A DNA stretch of 64,000 nucleotides, from the NCBI RefSeq assembly GCF_007829885.1, contig NZ_VIWW01000001.1:5518001-5582000 (forward strand), read 5' to 3'. The notes beneath the pieces are model-generated. The model searched no databases and had not been told where the DNA came from. It was given only the letters and a program-made list of their open reading frames with translations. This document shows positions 51,903 through 60,545 of this stretch, piece by piece (the stretch's first letter is position 1; the number at the start of each line of letters is the position of its first letter). The position numbers and the translations under genes were made by a program. The DNA comes from Streptomyces brevispora (GTDB taxonomy: Bacteria > Actinomycetota > Actinomycetes > Streptomycetales > Streptomycetaceae).

Positions 51903-53104
51903 GCGGAGTCCTGTCCGTTCGGGCCGACGGGGAGCGGCAGCGTGAGGGCGACGGCCGTGCCCTGGCCGGGCGCCGACTCGACGCTCAGCGTGCCGCCCAG
52001 GGAGCGGGCCCGGGACCGCATGGCGGGCAGCCCGAAGCCACCGGTTCCGGTGCCGTCGCCCGCGGTGGCGGTGCCGGGCGAGAAGCCGCGGCCGTCGTCG
52101 ACCACGTCCAGCGACACGGAGGTGCCCATGAAGCTCAGCGTGATCTCGGCCCGCCGCGCCCCGGCATGCTGCACGGTGTTGGCCAGTGCCGACTGCGCGG
52201 TACGCAACAGCGCCACCTCGTACGGGGTGGGCAGCTCCACCGGGGTGCCGCTGACGGCGAACTGCGCCGTGAGCGCGGAGTCGGTGGTGCGGGCCGAGAG
52301 CCGTTCCAGGGCGGCCGCCAGTGAGCCGTTCTCCAGGTCGGGCGGGGTCAGGGCGCGGACGAAGCGGCGGGCCTCGGCGAGATTGTCCTGGGCGGCCTCG
52401 CGGGCCTGACGGACATGGGGGGTGGCGGGCGCGTCCGGCTCCAGGGTGCGTTCGGCGGCGCGCAGCAGCAGCTGAATGCTGGAAAGCCCCTGCGCGAGCG
52501 TGTCGTGGATCTCCCGTGCCAGCCGTTCGCGTTCGGCCAGCGTGCCGGCGGTGCGTTCGGCCGCCGCGAGCTCCGCCCGGGTCGAGACGAGCTCCTCGAT
52601 GAGTTCGCGGCGCCGCTCGCTCTCCCGGAACAGTGCGTCGTACCCGAGCACCGTGGCGACGGCGACCGCCGCGCCGAGCAGCGGACCGATGAAGGTGCCG
52701 GGCGTGACCGCCTGCCCGTGCACCAGGAAACTGGTGATGGCGGCGGCCGCGGTCACCACGACGGCGGGCAGGCCCCAGCGCATCGGCAGCAGATGCAGCT
52801 GAAGGAAGTAGAGCGGGAAGGCCACCCACAACCCGTCCGGCGAGAAGGCCAGCAGCACGAGCCAGAGCGCCCCCAGTGCGGCGAGCCAGCACGCCCCCGC
52901 CCGGGTCCCCGGCTGTACGGCGGGGGCGAGCGCACCCGCCGCGTACACCGCGGCCACTACGCAGGAGACCGTGACGACGGCGGCGGAGTGCGGGTCCCCG
53001 CCGCTGACGGCCTTGACGGCGGCCAGCGTCAGCAGCCCCAGCAGCAGGGCGTGCAGGCACAGCCGCAGCGCGGCGGCGACCGGCGGGTGGACACGTGTAT
53101 CCAT
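51899..53104 (-). CDS. NarL-type (HisKA_3) sensor histidine kinase
   Basis: 401 residues from ATG 53104. About five to six hydrophobic helices (residues 15-155) form a membrane sensor without a large extracellular loop. The dimerisation motif is ERERLAREIHDTLAQGLSSI with phospho-His about 200, followed by the HATPase_c domain: RTAQSALANTVQHAGARRAE (N box), VVDDGRGF (G1) and GGFGLPAMRSRARSLGGTLS (G2). This is the small NarL-kinase class. It is co-translated with the response regulator (ATGA overlap) and divergent from the ABC transporter genes. The signal is probably sensed at or in the membrane. Confidence 0.94.
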   Translation of the reverse strand: MDTRVHPPVAAALRLCLHALLLGLLTLAAVKAVSGGDPHSAAVVTVSCVVAAVYAAGALAPAVQPGTRAGACWLAALGALWLVLLAFSPDGLWVAFPLYFLQLHLLPMRWGLPAVVVTAAAAITSFLVHGQAVTPGTFIGPLLGAAVAVATVLGYDALFRESERRRELIEELVSTRAELAAAERTAGTLAERERLAREIHDTLAQGLSSIQLLLRAAERTLEPDAPATPHVRQAREAAQDNLAEARRFVRALTPPDLENGSLAAALERLSARTTDSALTAQFAVSGTPVELPTPYEVALLRTAQSALANTVQHAGARRAEITLSFMGTSVSLDVVDDGRGFSPGTATAGDGTGTGGFGLPAMRSRARSLGGTLSVESAPGQGTAVALTLPLPVGPNGQDSA

Positions 53105-53214
53105 GATTCGTCCAGCGTAGGCGTGGGGCGCCCGGTGCCGGTCAACCGAAAGGTTGATGTCGGGCCCAGCGGGTGGGCGATGTTTCTCCGGCCGCGCGGA
53201 GCGACGCTGGAGTC

Positions 53215-54297
53215 ATGTTCGTTGCATGGAGAGATCTTCGGTTCGCCAAGGGCCGTTTCGCGCTCATGGGCACGGTCGTGGTGCTGATCACGCTGCTCGT
53301 GGGTCTGCTGTCCGGTCTCACGGCCGGACTGGCCCGGGAGAACACCTCGGCCGTCACGGGGCTGAGCGCCGACCACCTGGCGTTCGCCGCCCCGCCCGAC
53401 GGCCAGTCGGTGTCCTTCACCAATTCCACCGTCAAGGAGACCGCCTGGCGGAGCTGGGCGGGGCAGCCCGGTGTCGAGAAGGCGCAGCCGCTCGGCATCC
53501 GCACGCTCAACGCCGCCACGGCGACGGGGGAGCGGACGGCAGCCGTCTCGGCGTTCGGCGTCGAGCCGGACGGCGGCCTGGCACCCTCCGGCGCCCCGGT
53601 GGGACCGGGAACGGTCGTGCTCTCCGACCAGGCCGCGGAGGATCTCTCGGCACGGGCCGGTGACCGGCTGCGGCTCGGCGGCGACGAGGTCACCGTCGCG
53701 GCGGTCGCCGGCGATGCCTCGTACAGCCATACGCCGGTCGTGTGGACCGCGCTGGCCGACTGGCAGCGGCTCGGGGCCGACGGCGCGGCCGGCGCCACCG
53801 TGATCGCCCTGACCACCACCGACGGCGCCGATCTGGCGGCGGGCGACCGCGCGGCCGGCACCAGCACGCTCACCCTGGACGACTCCCTCACCGCCATCGG
53901 CTCCTACCAGGCCGAGAACGGGTCGCTCCAGCTGATGCGCGGCTTCCTCTTCGCCATCTCCGCCCTGGTCATCGGCGCCTTCTTCACCGTCTGGACGATC
54001 CAGCGCAGTGGCGATGTCGCCGTCCTCAAGGCACTGGGCGCCTCCACGCCCTATCTGCTGCGCGACGCACTCGGGCAGGCCGTGGTGATGCTCGCCATCG
54101 GTACGGGAATCGGTACCGCGCTCGCCGCCGGCATCGGAGCCCTGGTCAGCGGCGGGGCGGTGCCCTTCGTCCTGGAGGTGTCGACCGTACTCGTCCCGGC
54201 GGCCGTCATGATCGTCCTCGGCGCCGTCGGGGCGGCCCTGTCCATCCGGCGGATCACCGCCGTAGACCCGCTCACCGCACTCGGGAGTGCCCGATGA
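53215..54297 (+). CDS. ABC transporter permease (MacB/FtsX type)
   Basis: 360 residues from ATG 53215. One N-terminal helix (RFALMGTVVVLITLLVGLLS), a large extracytoplasmic domain (about residues 45-240, rich in GERTAAVSAFGVEPDGG-type sequence), then three C-terminal helices with SLQLMRGFLFAISALVIGAF, TIQRSGDVAVLKALGAS and RRITAVDPLTALGSAR. This is the FtsX-like permease topology of lipid, peptide or drug exporters. It overlaps the ATPase gene by 4 nt. Expected to form a two-component exporter under the adjacent two-component system. Confidence 0.92.
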   Translation: MFVAWRDLRFAKGRFALMGTVVVLITLLVGLLSGLTAGLARENTSAVTGLSADHLAFAAPPDGQSVSFTNSTVKETAWRSWAGQPGVEKAQPLGIRTLNAATATGERTAAVSAFGVEPDGGLAPSGAPVGPGTVVLSDQAAEDLSARAGDRLRLGGDEVTVAAVAGDASYSHTPVVWTALADWQRLGADGAAGATVIALTTTDGADLAAGDRAAGTSTLTLDDSLTAIGSYQAENGSLQLMRGFLFAISALVIGAFFTVWTIQRSGDVAVLKALGASTPYLLRDALGQAVVMLAIGTGIGTALAAGIGALVSGGAVPFVLEVSTVLVPAAVMIVLGAVGAALSIRRITAVDPLTALGSAR

Positions 54298-54974
54298 CCC
54301 TCACGCTCACCGATGTCACCCTCACCTACCCCGACGGCGACGGGCGGCTCACCGCCCTGGACCGGGTCGGACTGGAGGTGCCCGCGGGCACCCTCACCGC
54401 GGTCGTCGGCCCCTCCGGCTCCGGCAAGTCCAGCCTGCTGGCCGTGGCCGCCACGCTGGTCACCCCGGACGAGGGCGCCGTCGTTGTCGCCGGAACGGAC
54501 ACCGTGGGGCTCAGCCGCGCGGACAAGGCGGCGCTGCGCCGCGAGCGGATCGGCATCGTCTTCCAGCAGCCCAACCTGCTGCCGTCGCTGACCGCCGCCG
54601 AACAGCTCCAGGTCATGGCGCATCTGTCGGGCGGCGCGGCCCGGACCGCCCGGACCCGGGCGCTGGAACTGCTCGACGCCGTCGGTCTCGCCGACAAGGC
54701 CGACCGCAGGCCGCACCAGCTCTCGGGCGGCCAGCGCCAGCGGATCAACATCGCGCGGGCCCTGATGAACGACCCGGCGGTCCTGCTCGTCGACGAACCG
54801 ACCAGCGCACTGGACCACGAACGGGGTGCGGCGGTGCTGGATCTGCTCGTCACACTGACCCGGGAGCGGTCCACGGCGACCGTCATGGTCACCCACGACC
54901 GGACCCATCTGGACCGGATGGACCTGACGGTCATGATGCAGGACGGCCGGCTGACCGCCCCGGCTCTGAGCTAG
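54294..54974 (+). CDS. ABC transporter ATP-binding protein (LolD/MacB type)
   Basis: 226 residues from ATG 54294 (ATGA overlap). All nucleotide-binding motifs are intact: Walker A VVGPSGSGKSSLLAVAATL, Q-loop IVFQQPNLLPSLTAAEQ, signature LSGGQRQRINIARALM, Walker B VLLVDEPTSALD and H-loop ATVMVTHDRTHLDR. The size and sequence fit ATPases that partner FtsX-like permeases. With the preceding gene it forms a complete exporter. A strong hairpin follows 70 bp downstream. Confidence 0.95.
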   Translation: MTLTLTDVTLTYPDGDGRLTALDRVGLEVPAGTLTAVVGPSGSGKSSLLAVAATLVTPDEGAVVVAGTDTVGLSRADKAALRRERIGIVFQQPNLLPSLTAAEQLQVMAHLSGGAARTARTRALELLDAVGLADKADRRPHQLSGGQRQRINIARALMNDPAVLLVDEPTSALDHERGAAVLDLLVTLTRERSTATVMVTHDRTHLDRMDLTVMMQDGRLTAPALS

Positions 54975-55043
54975 GAGTTGCCGTCGAATGCCACGTCCAC
55001 ATCAAACGAGAGGGTGAGGAGGCTCCGGACTGCTCCCCCGGAT

Positions 55044-55088
55044 TCACGGACACCGCACCCAGGCCGTACCTGGGTGCGGTGTCCGTGA
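55044..55088. terminator. 18-bp stem-loop after the ABC transporter operon
   Basis: Arms 55044-55061 and 55071-55088 pair perfectly around a 9-nt loop. It lies 70 bp after the ATPase stop. Confidence 0.88.
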
Positions 55089-55372
55089 TCGCCGATCCAC
55101 GCTCGTGGGCGGACCTGGGAATCGTCAAGGCCGACCTCCTCGGCAGGGCCGGCCGTCTTGACGCCGCCGCCGATGAACTGCGAGCCCTGGGCACGATCAA
55201 GGCACGCGAAGAACTGTGCGAGATTCTGATCCTGGAAGGGCGGGCGGCCGAGGCGGTCACCGTCCACCCCACGGTGACCGAACAACGCGCTGCCGAACCG
55301 AAGCCAGCCCCTCGCGGTGAGAACGGGTATTGCCTGGATCCGCCCTTTTTGAGGTCGTTTCGCCTAAACTGA
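55079..55372 (+). pseudogene. Probable remnant of a TPR-type protein
   Basis: Just after the terminator an open frame (GTG 55079 or 55085, stop 55372) reads DPRSWADLGIVKADLLGRAG, then RLDAAADELRALGTIKAREE and GRAAEAVTVHPTVTEQRAA. This is the alternating helix pattern of tetratricopeptide-type repeats found in the C-terminal parts of larger Streptomyces proteins. The start would fall inside the terminator stem and lacks a ribosome site, and after HPTVTEQRA the sequence loses character. I interpret it as the tail of a lost gene. Confidence 0.45.
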
Positions 55373-55485
55373 ACGCCCTCCAGGAACTCTCGAATCCGAG
55401 ACAGCATCACCCGCCACGGGACAAAGCCCCACCACAGTGGTCCCGCCTCTCGATCTCTCATCTCATGACACGGAAGGGCGGAGCC

Positions 55486-55890
55486 ATGGATACGGATCCC
55501 CGGACCAAAGCCGCGATCGAGGAGCATTGGCGGGCTTCGGAACGCGGAGACACCGAAGCCGAGCACGCCATCTACGCCATGGACGCGATCCTGGACTACC
55601 CGCAGTCAGGTGAGCGGTTCCGGGGCCGCGCGGCGATTTCGGCGCAGCGCGGCGGGCACCCGGCCGACCGGCACTTCGCCGTCCAGCGGATCACCGGCCA
55701 TGCGAATCTATGGGTGAGCGAATGCGTCATCACCTACGACGGTGTGCCTTCCTATTCGGTGAGCATCATGGAATTCGCCGACCAGCGCGTGGTGCACGAG
55801 ACGCAGTACTTCGCCGCCCCCTTCGGCGCACCGGTCTGGCGGGCCGCACTCGCCGAGCCGATGCCGGGCCGAATCATCGCCAGAGCCTGA
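55486..55890 (+). CDS. SnoaL/NTF2-like protein
   Basis: 134 residues from ATG 55486 (GGCGGAG upstream). Sequence pattern AIEEHWRASERGDTEAEHAI, YAMDAILDYPQSGERFRGRA and SYSVSIMEFADQRVVHETQY is typical of the NTF2-like group that starts with a helix, then D-x-x-x-x-D-Y-P-Q-S-G-E. A C-terminal Pro-rich tail follows (FAAPFGAPVWR). Members are often named ketosteroid-isomerase-like; no substrate can be assigned. Monocistronic. Confidence 0.85.
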   Translation: MDTDPRTKAAIEEHWRASERGDTEAEHAIYAMDAILDYPQSGERFRGRAAISAQRGGHPADRHFAVQRITGHANLWVSECVITYDGVPSYSVSIMEFADQRVVHETQYFAAPFGAPVWRAALAEPMPGRIIARA

Positions 55891-56069
55891 ATTTGTTTGC
55901 AAGCACGTGTCCGGCTCCAGTGCACGGATTTCTTCGGCTCGGACAGTTCTCCCCCCGCCCGGCGGTTGGGTGACCGTCCGAGCCGGCGAGGCAAGGCCGC
56001 CAGGAGCACGGGCGAGCCGTCCTCGTCCGGTCAGCACAGTGATTCGAGAGGAACCGCCCAGGCCGTTTT

Positions 56070-56399
56070 CTAGAAGTCGATGACCTGCCTCGTTGGCTGT
56101 CCGGGGAAGTCGCGGGCGGCCATCCAGATGGTGAGGTCCCGGGCGATGTCGTCGATGCCGGTCGCGGTGGTGACCTCGTGCTCGTTGCGGGTGGTGTCAC
56201 GGCGGACGATCTCGTATCCGCCTTCGTCCAGGACGGCCACGGACGCGGACCAGACGGGGTCGTCCTCGTCGGGCCGGACGGCCACGAACGTGTTGTCGGA
56301 GTCGTTGAGGTCGCTGATCATCATGAACAGCGCGTCCTCGGAGGGGTCGTCGATGCGGTCGCCGTCCTCGCTGTCGGCGCCGTAGTACTGAGCCCCCAT
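56070..56399 (-). CDS. Hypothetical acidic protein, possibly immunity-like
   Basis: 109 residues from ATG 56399. Acidic and beta-rich: GADSEDGDRIDDPSEDALFM, MISDLNDSDNTFVAVRPDED, VWSASVAVLDEGGYEIVRRD. The order (short helix, D-x-N-D-S-D-N-T-F, then strand pairs) loosely recalls Imm1-type immunity proteins that follow toxin genes, but no toxin gene is adjacent and I do not regard this as established. It lies next to an insertion-sequence remnant. Otherwise unknown. Confidence 0.55.
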   Translation of the reverse strand: MGAQYYGADSEDGDRIDDPSEDALFMMISDLNDSDNTFVAVRPDEDDPVWSASVAVLDEGGYEIVRRDTTRNEHEVTTATGIDDIARDLTIWMAARDFPGQPTRQVIDF

Positions 56400-56468
56400 G
56401 GTTGCCTTCCCCTCGCCTGTTCACCTGAATCGTGGTCAGCATGGCAGGAGGAACCGAGCTCGGGGCGG

Positions 56469-56830
56469 TCACGGCCATGCGCCGATCGCGGCGATCGGGA
56501 CGGTGGCTTCGAAGGGGACGGCGAGTTCGTCGAACCGGGTGGCGGCCGACCGGTTGCGCTTGAGCCGATTGATCCCGCACTCGACCGCGTGCCGGGCCGT
56601 GCAGTCCTCGCGGTCGAAGGCCGGAGGTTGGAGGCCGCTCGCCGTCGTGCTGATGGGCCCGGCAGATCGTGGAGTCCGCGTTGACCTCCCGGACGATCAG
56701 CCCAGCAGCGTCCGCCCGGACCCGCAGCCGGGTCAGTGGCTCGGGCCAGGTGCCGTCACGCTGCCGGGGCGGAAGGGGGAGTTGCCCGGAGCTCTCGCGG
56801 ATGGTGTCGGCCGACAGCATCCGTTCGCGC
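56469..56830 (-). mobile_element. Decayed IS5-type transposase remnant
   Basis: The minus strand holds two transposase pieces in different frames. The upstream piece, about 56660-56820, reads SADTIRESSGQLPLPPRQRD and RADAAGLIVREVNADSTICR then AHQH, the DDE-transposase start D-S-T-x-x-R-A-H-x-H. The downstream piece ends at stop 56469 and reads RHAVECGINRLKRNRSAATR then FDELAVPFEATVPIAAI, the transposase C-terminus (Asn-Arg-Leu-Lys-x-x-R, Arg-Phe-Asp-Lys/Glu-Leu). About half the usual gene is gone and no terminal inverted repeats are visible. It lies directly downstream of the IclR gene. Confidence 0.85.
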
Positions 56831-56865
56831 TCCGGGCCACCCCTTCGTCGTCAGTGCACCGCGGC

Positions 56866-57666
56866 TCAGCCGGACGTTCCGCTGCCGGCCAGCGCCTCAG
56901 AGAGATCCTTGGCGGCCTGCTGGAGGATCGGCACGATCCGTTCGGTGGCCGCCTCGGTCACCCTGCCCGCCGGACCGGAGATCGAAATCGCGGCCGAGGT
57001 GGGCGAGTTGGGTACCGGGACCGCGAGGCAGCGGACCCCTATCTCCTGCTCGTTGTCGTCCACCGCGTAGCCCGCCCTGCGGACCTGGTCCAGCGCGTCC
57101 AGGAAGCCGTCGGGGCTGGTGATCGTCTTCTCGGTGGCGGCCGGCATCCCGGTGCGCGCGAGCAGTGCCCGTACCTCGTCCGGCGGGGTGTGCGCGAGCA
57201 GCGCCTTGCCGACGCCGGTGGAGTGCGGCAGCACCCGCCTGCCCACCTCGGTGAACATGCGCATCGAGTGCTTGGACGGCACCTGCGCCACGTAGACGAC
57301 CTCGTCGCCGTCGAGCAGCGCCATGTTCGCGGTCTCGCCGGTCTCCTCGACCAGCCGCGCGAGATACGGGCGGGCCCAGGTGCCGAGCAGCCGTGAGGCG
57401 GACTCGCCGAGCCGGATCAGGCGCGGGCCGAGCGCGTAGCGCCGGTTGGGCTGCTGGCGTACGTATCCGCAGACCACGAGCGTGCGCATCAGCCGGTGAA
57501 TGGTGGGCAGCGGGAGTCCGCTGCTCGCGGAGAGCTCACTCAGGCCGACCTCGCCCCCCGCATCGGCCATCCGCTCCAGCAGATCGAAGGCGCGCTCAAG
57601 GGACTGCACACCACCGCTGGGTCCGGCGGGCTTGGAGTCGGATGTGCTGGCGTCGGACGGCGGCAC
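56866..57666 (-). CDS. allR: IclR-family regulator, AllR-like
   Basis: 266 residues from GTG 57666 (AAAGGA 8 nt upstream; TTG 57696 is a weaker option). N-terminal winged helix: GGVQSLERAFDLLERMADAG, LSELSASSGLPLPTIHRLMR, TLVVCGYVRQQPNRRYALGP. C-terminal IclR ligand domain: PYLARLVEETGETANMALLD, YVAQVPSKHSMRMFTEVGRR, LPHSTGVGKALLAH. In E. coli and Streptomyces an IclR protein (AllR) represses allantoin-pathway genes and is released by allantoin- or glyoxylate-type ligands. Its position divergent from allantoinase, and motif A nearby, fit that role. The symbol is assigned from context and family. Confidence 0.82.
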   Translation of the reverse strand: MPPSDASTSDSKPAGPSGGVQSLERAFDLLERMADAGGEVGLSELSASSGLPLPTIHRLMRTLVVCGYVRQQPNRRYALGPRLIRLGESASRLLGTWARPYLARLVEETGETANMALLDGDEVVYVAQVPSKHSMRMFTEVGRRVLPHSTGVGKALLAHTPPDEVRALLARTGMPAATEKTITSPDGFLDALDQVRRAGYAVDDNEQEIGVRCLAVPVPNSPTSAAISISGPAGRVTEAATERIVPILQQAAKDLSEALAGSGTSG

Positions 57667-57829
57667 GTCAACGGTCCTTTCGAAGCGGATGAGCAAGGCA
57701 GCAGCCTACCGGGCGCTTCCCGATCGGCCCACTGTTCCCGGGCGGCGTCCTGGCCGGTCAGGGCACGTTTGTCCGGGTGTCCGCAGGCGGCCCGGCGGTT
57801 CCGCGACACCGCGTCCGACCCACTCTACG
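57667..57829. other. Upstream region of the IclR gene
   Basis: The left half of the 324-bp divergent region between allR and allB. No gene recognised. It should contain the allR promoter; the regulatory elements I can support are listed separately to the right (motif A pair and motif B). Confidence 0.5.
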
Positions 57830-57865
57830 TTCCGTTCAGCGAAATAAGTCTTCTGCTTTGTGGAA
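57830..57865. promoter_or_regulatory. Motif A pair in the allR-allB divergent region
   Basis: Plus strand: TTCCGTTCAGCGAAA (57830-57844) and TTCTGCTTTGTGGAA (57851-57865), centres 21 bp apart. Read towards allR the order is TTCCACAAAGCAGAA then TTTCGCTGAACGGAA, the same layout as the gcl and hyi pairs but with more mismatches, suggesting autoregulation or weaker binding. Confidence 0.65.
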
Positions 57866-57953
57866 ATTGCCAGGCGCTGTTCCGGGTGGTCCGCCAGGTG
57901 GGCGGCGCGGAGGACGGGGTCTTGACGGGCTGCTTTCCCGAGTGAAGACTCCT

Positions 57954-57968
57954 TCAACAGTTCGTTGA
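57954..57968. promoter_or_regulatory. Motif B site (TCAACA-GTT-CGTTGA) upstream of allantoinase
   Basis: A 6-3-6 inverted repeat with one mismatch, plus a further half-site TGTTGAA at 57971-57977. It lies just 23 bp before the allantoinase GTG, so a bound protein would block transcription or initiation. Confidence 0.75.
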
Positions 57969-57990
57969 ATTGTTGAAGTGGGGAGCACGG

Positions 57991-59334
57991 GTGTCCGGTA
58001 CGGACGTGAAGCTGGTACTGCGCTCGACGCGCGTCGTCACCCCCGGAGGGACACGGCCCGCCACGGTCGCCGTCGCCGCGGGGACGATCGACGCCGTCCT
58101 GCCGTACGACGCCGAGGTGCCGCCGGGTGCCCGGCTGGAGGACTTCGGTGACGATGTCCTGCTGCCCGGGCTGGTGGACACCCATGTCCATGTGAACGAC
58201 CCAGGGCGCACCGAGTGGGAGGGCTTCCACACCGCCACCCGCGCCGCCGCGGCCGGCGGGATCACCACCCTGCTCGACATGCCGCTCAACTCCCTCCCGC
58301 CGACCACCACCGTCGAGCACCTGCGCGTCAAGCAGCGGGTGGCGGCACCCAAGGCGCACATCGACACAGGTTTCTGGGGCGGCGCGATCCCTTCGAACGT
58401 GAAGGACCTGCGCCCGCTGTACGACGCCGGGGTCTTCGGCTTCAAGTGCTTCCTGTCGCCCTCCGGCGTCGAGGAGTTCCCCGAGCTGGACCAGGAGCAG
58501 CTGGCCCGGTCGATGGCGGAGATCGCCGGTTTCGGCGGGCTCCTGATCGTGCACGCCGAGGATCCGCACCATCTGGCGTCCGCGCCGCAGCGCGGCGGCC
58601 CCGCCTACGCCGACTTCCTCGCCTCCCGGCCGCGCGACGCCGAGAACGCCGCCATCCAGGGGCTGATCGGCCACGCCAAACGGCTGAACGCCCGCATCCA
58701 TGTGCTGCATCTGTCCTCCAGCGGCGCACTGCCGCTGATCGCCGCCGCCAAGCGCGAGGGTGTACGCGTCACGGTCGAGTCCTGCCCGCACTTCCTCACC
58801 CTCACCGCCGAGGAAGTCCCGGACGGCGCAACCGAGTTCAAGTGCTGCCCGCCCATCCGCGAGGCGGCCAACCAGGACGCGCTGTGGCAGGGGCTCGCCG
58901 ACGGCACCATCGACTGCATCGTCTCCGACCACTCGCCCTGCACCACCGACCTCAAGACGCCGGACTTCGCCTCCGCATGGGGCGGCATCTCCTCCCTCCA
59001 GCTCGGGCTGCCCGCCATCTGGACCGAGGCCCGCAGGCGAGGCCACTCGCTCGACGACGTCGCCCGCTGGATGTCGGCGGCCCCCGCCGAACTGGCCGGA
59101 CTGCGCGAGAAGGGCGCGATCGAAGCCGGCCGCGACGCCGACTTCGCCGTCCTGGGACCCGACGCCACCTTCACCGTCGACCCGGCCGAACTCTTCCACC
59201 GCAACCAGGTCACCGCGTACGCCGGCCGGACCCTGCACGGCGTCGTCAGGTCGACCTGGCTGCGAGGCGTGCGGATCGCGGCTGACGGCACCCTGGCCGA
59301 ACCCACCGGCCGCCTCCTCGAAAGGACCCGCTGA
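57991..59334 (+). CDS. allB: Allantoinase
   Basis: 447 residues from GTG 57991 (GGGGAG 5 nt upstream; an upstream TTG at 57970 has no such site). Metal-dependent cyclic amidohydrolase with all expected ligands: His65/His67 in VDTHVHVNDPG, Lys152 (carbamylated) in FGFKCFLSPSG, His188 in LLIVHAEDPHH, His240 in HVLHLSSSG and Asp313 in CIVSDHSPCTT. It opens the hydantoin ring of allantoin to allantoate. Allantoicase follows 2 bp later, so the two are one operon. Sits opposite the IclR regulator. No anomalies. Confidence 0.96.
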   Translation: MSGTDVKLVLRSTRVVTPGGTRPATVAVAAGTIDAVLPYDAEVPPGARLEDFGDDVLLPGLVDTHVHVNDPGRTEWEGFHTATRAAAAGGITTLLDMPLNSLPPTTTVEHLRVKQRVAAPKAHIDTGFWGGAIPSNVKDLRPLYDAGVFGFKCFLSPSGVEEFPELDQEQLARSMAEIAGFGGLLIVHAEDPHHLASAPQRGGPAYADFLASRPRDAENAAIQGLIGHAKRLNARIHVLHLSSSGALPLIAAAKREGVRVTVESCPHFLTLTAEEVPDGATEFKCCPPIREAANQDALWQGLADGTIDCIVSDHSPCTTDLKTPDFASAWGGISSLQLGLPAIWTEARRRGHSLDDVARWMSAAPAELAGLREKGAIEAGRDADFAVLGPDATFTVDPAELFHRNQVTAYAGRTLHGVVRSTWLRGVRIAADGTLAEPTGRLLERTR

Positions 59335-59336
59335 CC

Positions 59337-60452
59337 ATGACGGCGACAGCGCACTTCACCGGCGACGCCAACCCCTACGGCGGCGGCGACCCGTACGCCG
59401 ACTACCGCACCGCCGACTTCCCCTTCACCCACCTCGTGGACCTCGCCGACCGTCGCCTCGGCGCCGGTGTGATCGCCGCCAACGACGAGTTCTTCGCGGA
59501 GCGCGAGAACCTGCTGAAGCCGGAGCCCGCCCACTTCGACCCCGAGCACTTCGGGCACAAGGGCAAGATCATGGACGGCTGGGAGACGCGCCGCCGCCGC
59601 GGCGTGAGCGCCGCACAGCCCCATCCCGTGGACGAGGACCACGACTGGGCGCTGGTCCGCCTCGGGGCGCCCGGTGTGGTGCGCGGGATCGTCGTCGACA
59701 CCGCCCACTTCCGGGGCAACTACCCCCAGGCCGTCTCCGTCGAAGCGGTCTCACTGCCCGGCTCCCCGTCGCCCGAGGAACTCGGCGCACCCGAAGTGAA
59801 GTGGACAACGCTCGTACCCCGCACGGCGATCGGCGGTCACGCGGCCAACGGATTCGCCGTCGACGAGGGGCGCCGCTTCACCCATCTGCGGGTCAGCCAG
59901 CACCCCGACGGGGGCATCGCCCGGCTCCGGGTGTACGGCGAAGTCGCCCCGGATCCGGCCTGGCTGACGGCGCTCGGCACCTTCGACCTCGTCGCGCTGG
60001 AGAACGGCGGCCGGGTGGAGGACGCCTCCGACCGCTTCTACTCCCCGGCGACCAACACGATCCAGCCCGGCCGGTCCCGCAAGATGGACGACGGCTGGGA
60101 GACCCGCCGCCGGCGGGACAAGGGCAACGACTGGATCCGCTACCGCCTCGTCCAGCAGGCGGACATCCGGGCCGTCGAGATCGACACGGCCTACCTGAAG
60201 GGCAACTCGGCGGGCTGGGCAAGCCTTTCGGCCCGTGACGGCGAGAGCGGCGACTGGACCGAGGTGCTCCCCAGGACCCGGCTGCAGCCCGACACCAACC
60301 ACCGCTTCGTACTGCCGGGGGCCGTGCGGGCCGAGCAGGTGCGTATCGACATCTTCCCGGACGGCGGGATCTCCCGGCTGCGGCTCTTCGGCTCACTGAC
60401 CGAGCGGGGCGCGGGGCGGCTGGCCGCGCGCCATGCCGGGCTGGGCGGCTGA
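59337..60452 (+). CDS. alc: Allantoicase (allantoate amidinohydrolase)
   Basis: 371 residues from ATG 59337, only 2 bp after the allB stop. Two tandem allantoicase modules are visible, each with the repeated motif MDGWETRRRRG or MDDGWETRRRRD, then DWALVRLGAPGVVRGIVVDT or DWIRYRLVQQADIRAVEIDT, and ending in SQHPDGGIARLRVYG or DIFPDGGISRLRLFG. The enzyme converts allantoate to ureidoglycolate plus urea. Urease in this window is destroyed, so the urea must be handled elsewhere. Length is normal. Confidence 0.96.
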   Translation: MTATAHFTGDANPYGGGDPYADYRTADFPFTHLVDLADRRLGAGVIAANDEFFAERENLLKPEPAHFDPEHFGHKGKIMDGWETRRRRGVSAAQPHPVDEDHDWALVRLGAPGVVRGIVVDTAHFRGNYPQAVSVEAVSLPGSPSPEELGAPEVKWTTLVPRTAIGGHAANGFAVDEGRRFTHLRVSQHPDGGIARLRVYGEVAPDPAWLTALGTFDLVALENGGRVEDASDRFYSPATNTIQPGRSRKMDDGWETRRRRDKGNDWIRYRLVQQADIRAVEIDTAYLKGNSAGWASLSARDGESGDWTEVLPRTRLQPDTNHRFVLPGAVRAEQVRIDIFPDGGISRLRLFGSLTERGAGRLAARHAGLGG

Positions 60453-60545
60453 ACCGGACCCCTCCGGCGACTGTCCGTATTCGGGGGATACGGTGGGGAT
60501 ACGGGACCCTGCCCGGGTTGCCGCACGTCCCGAGCAGGAGTCGTC

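Noticed and set aside
56070..56399. Toxin-immunity pair with the acidic Imm1-like protein
   Set aside because: No toxin or secretion gene is adjacent on either side; only an IS remnant and an unrelated NTF2-like gene.
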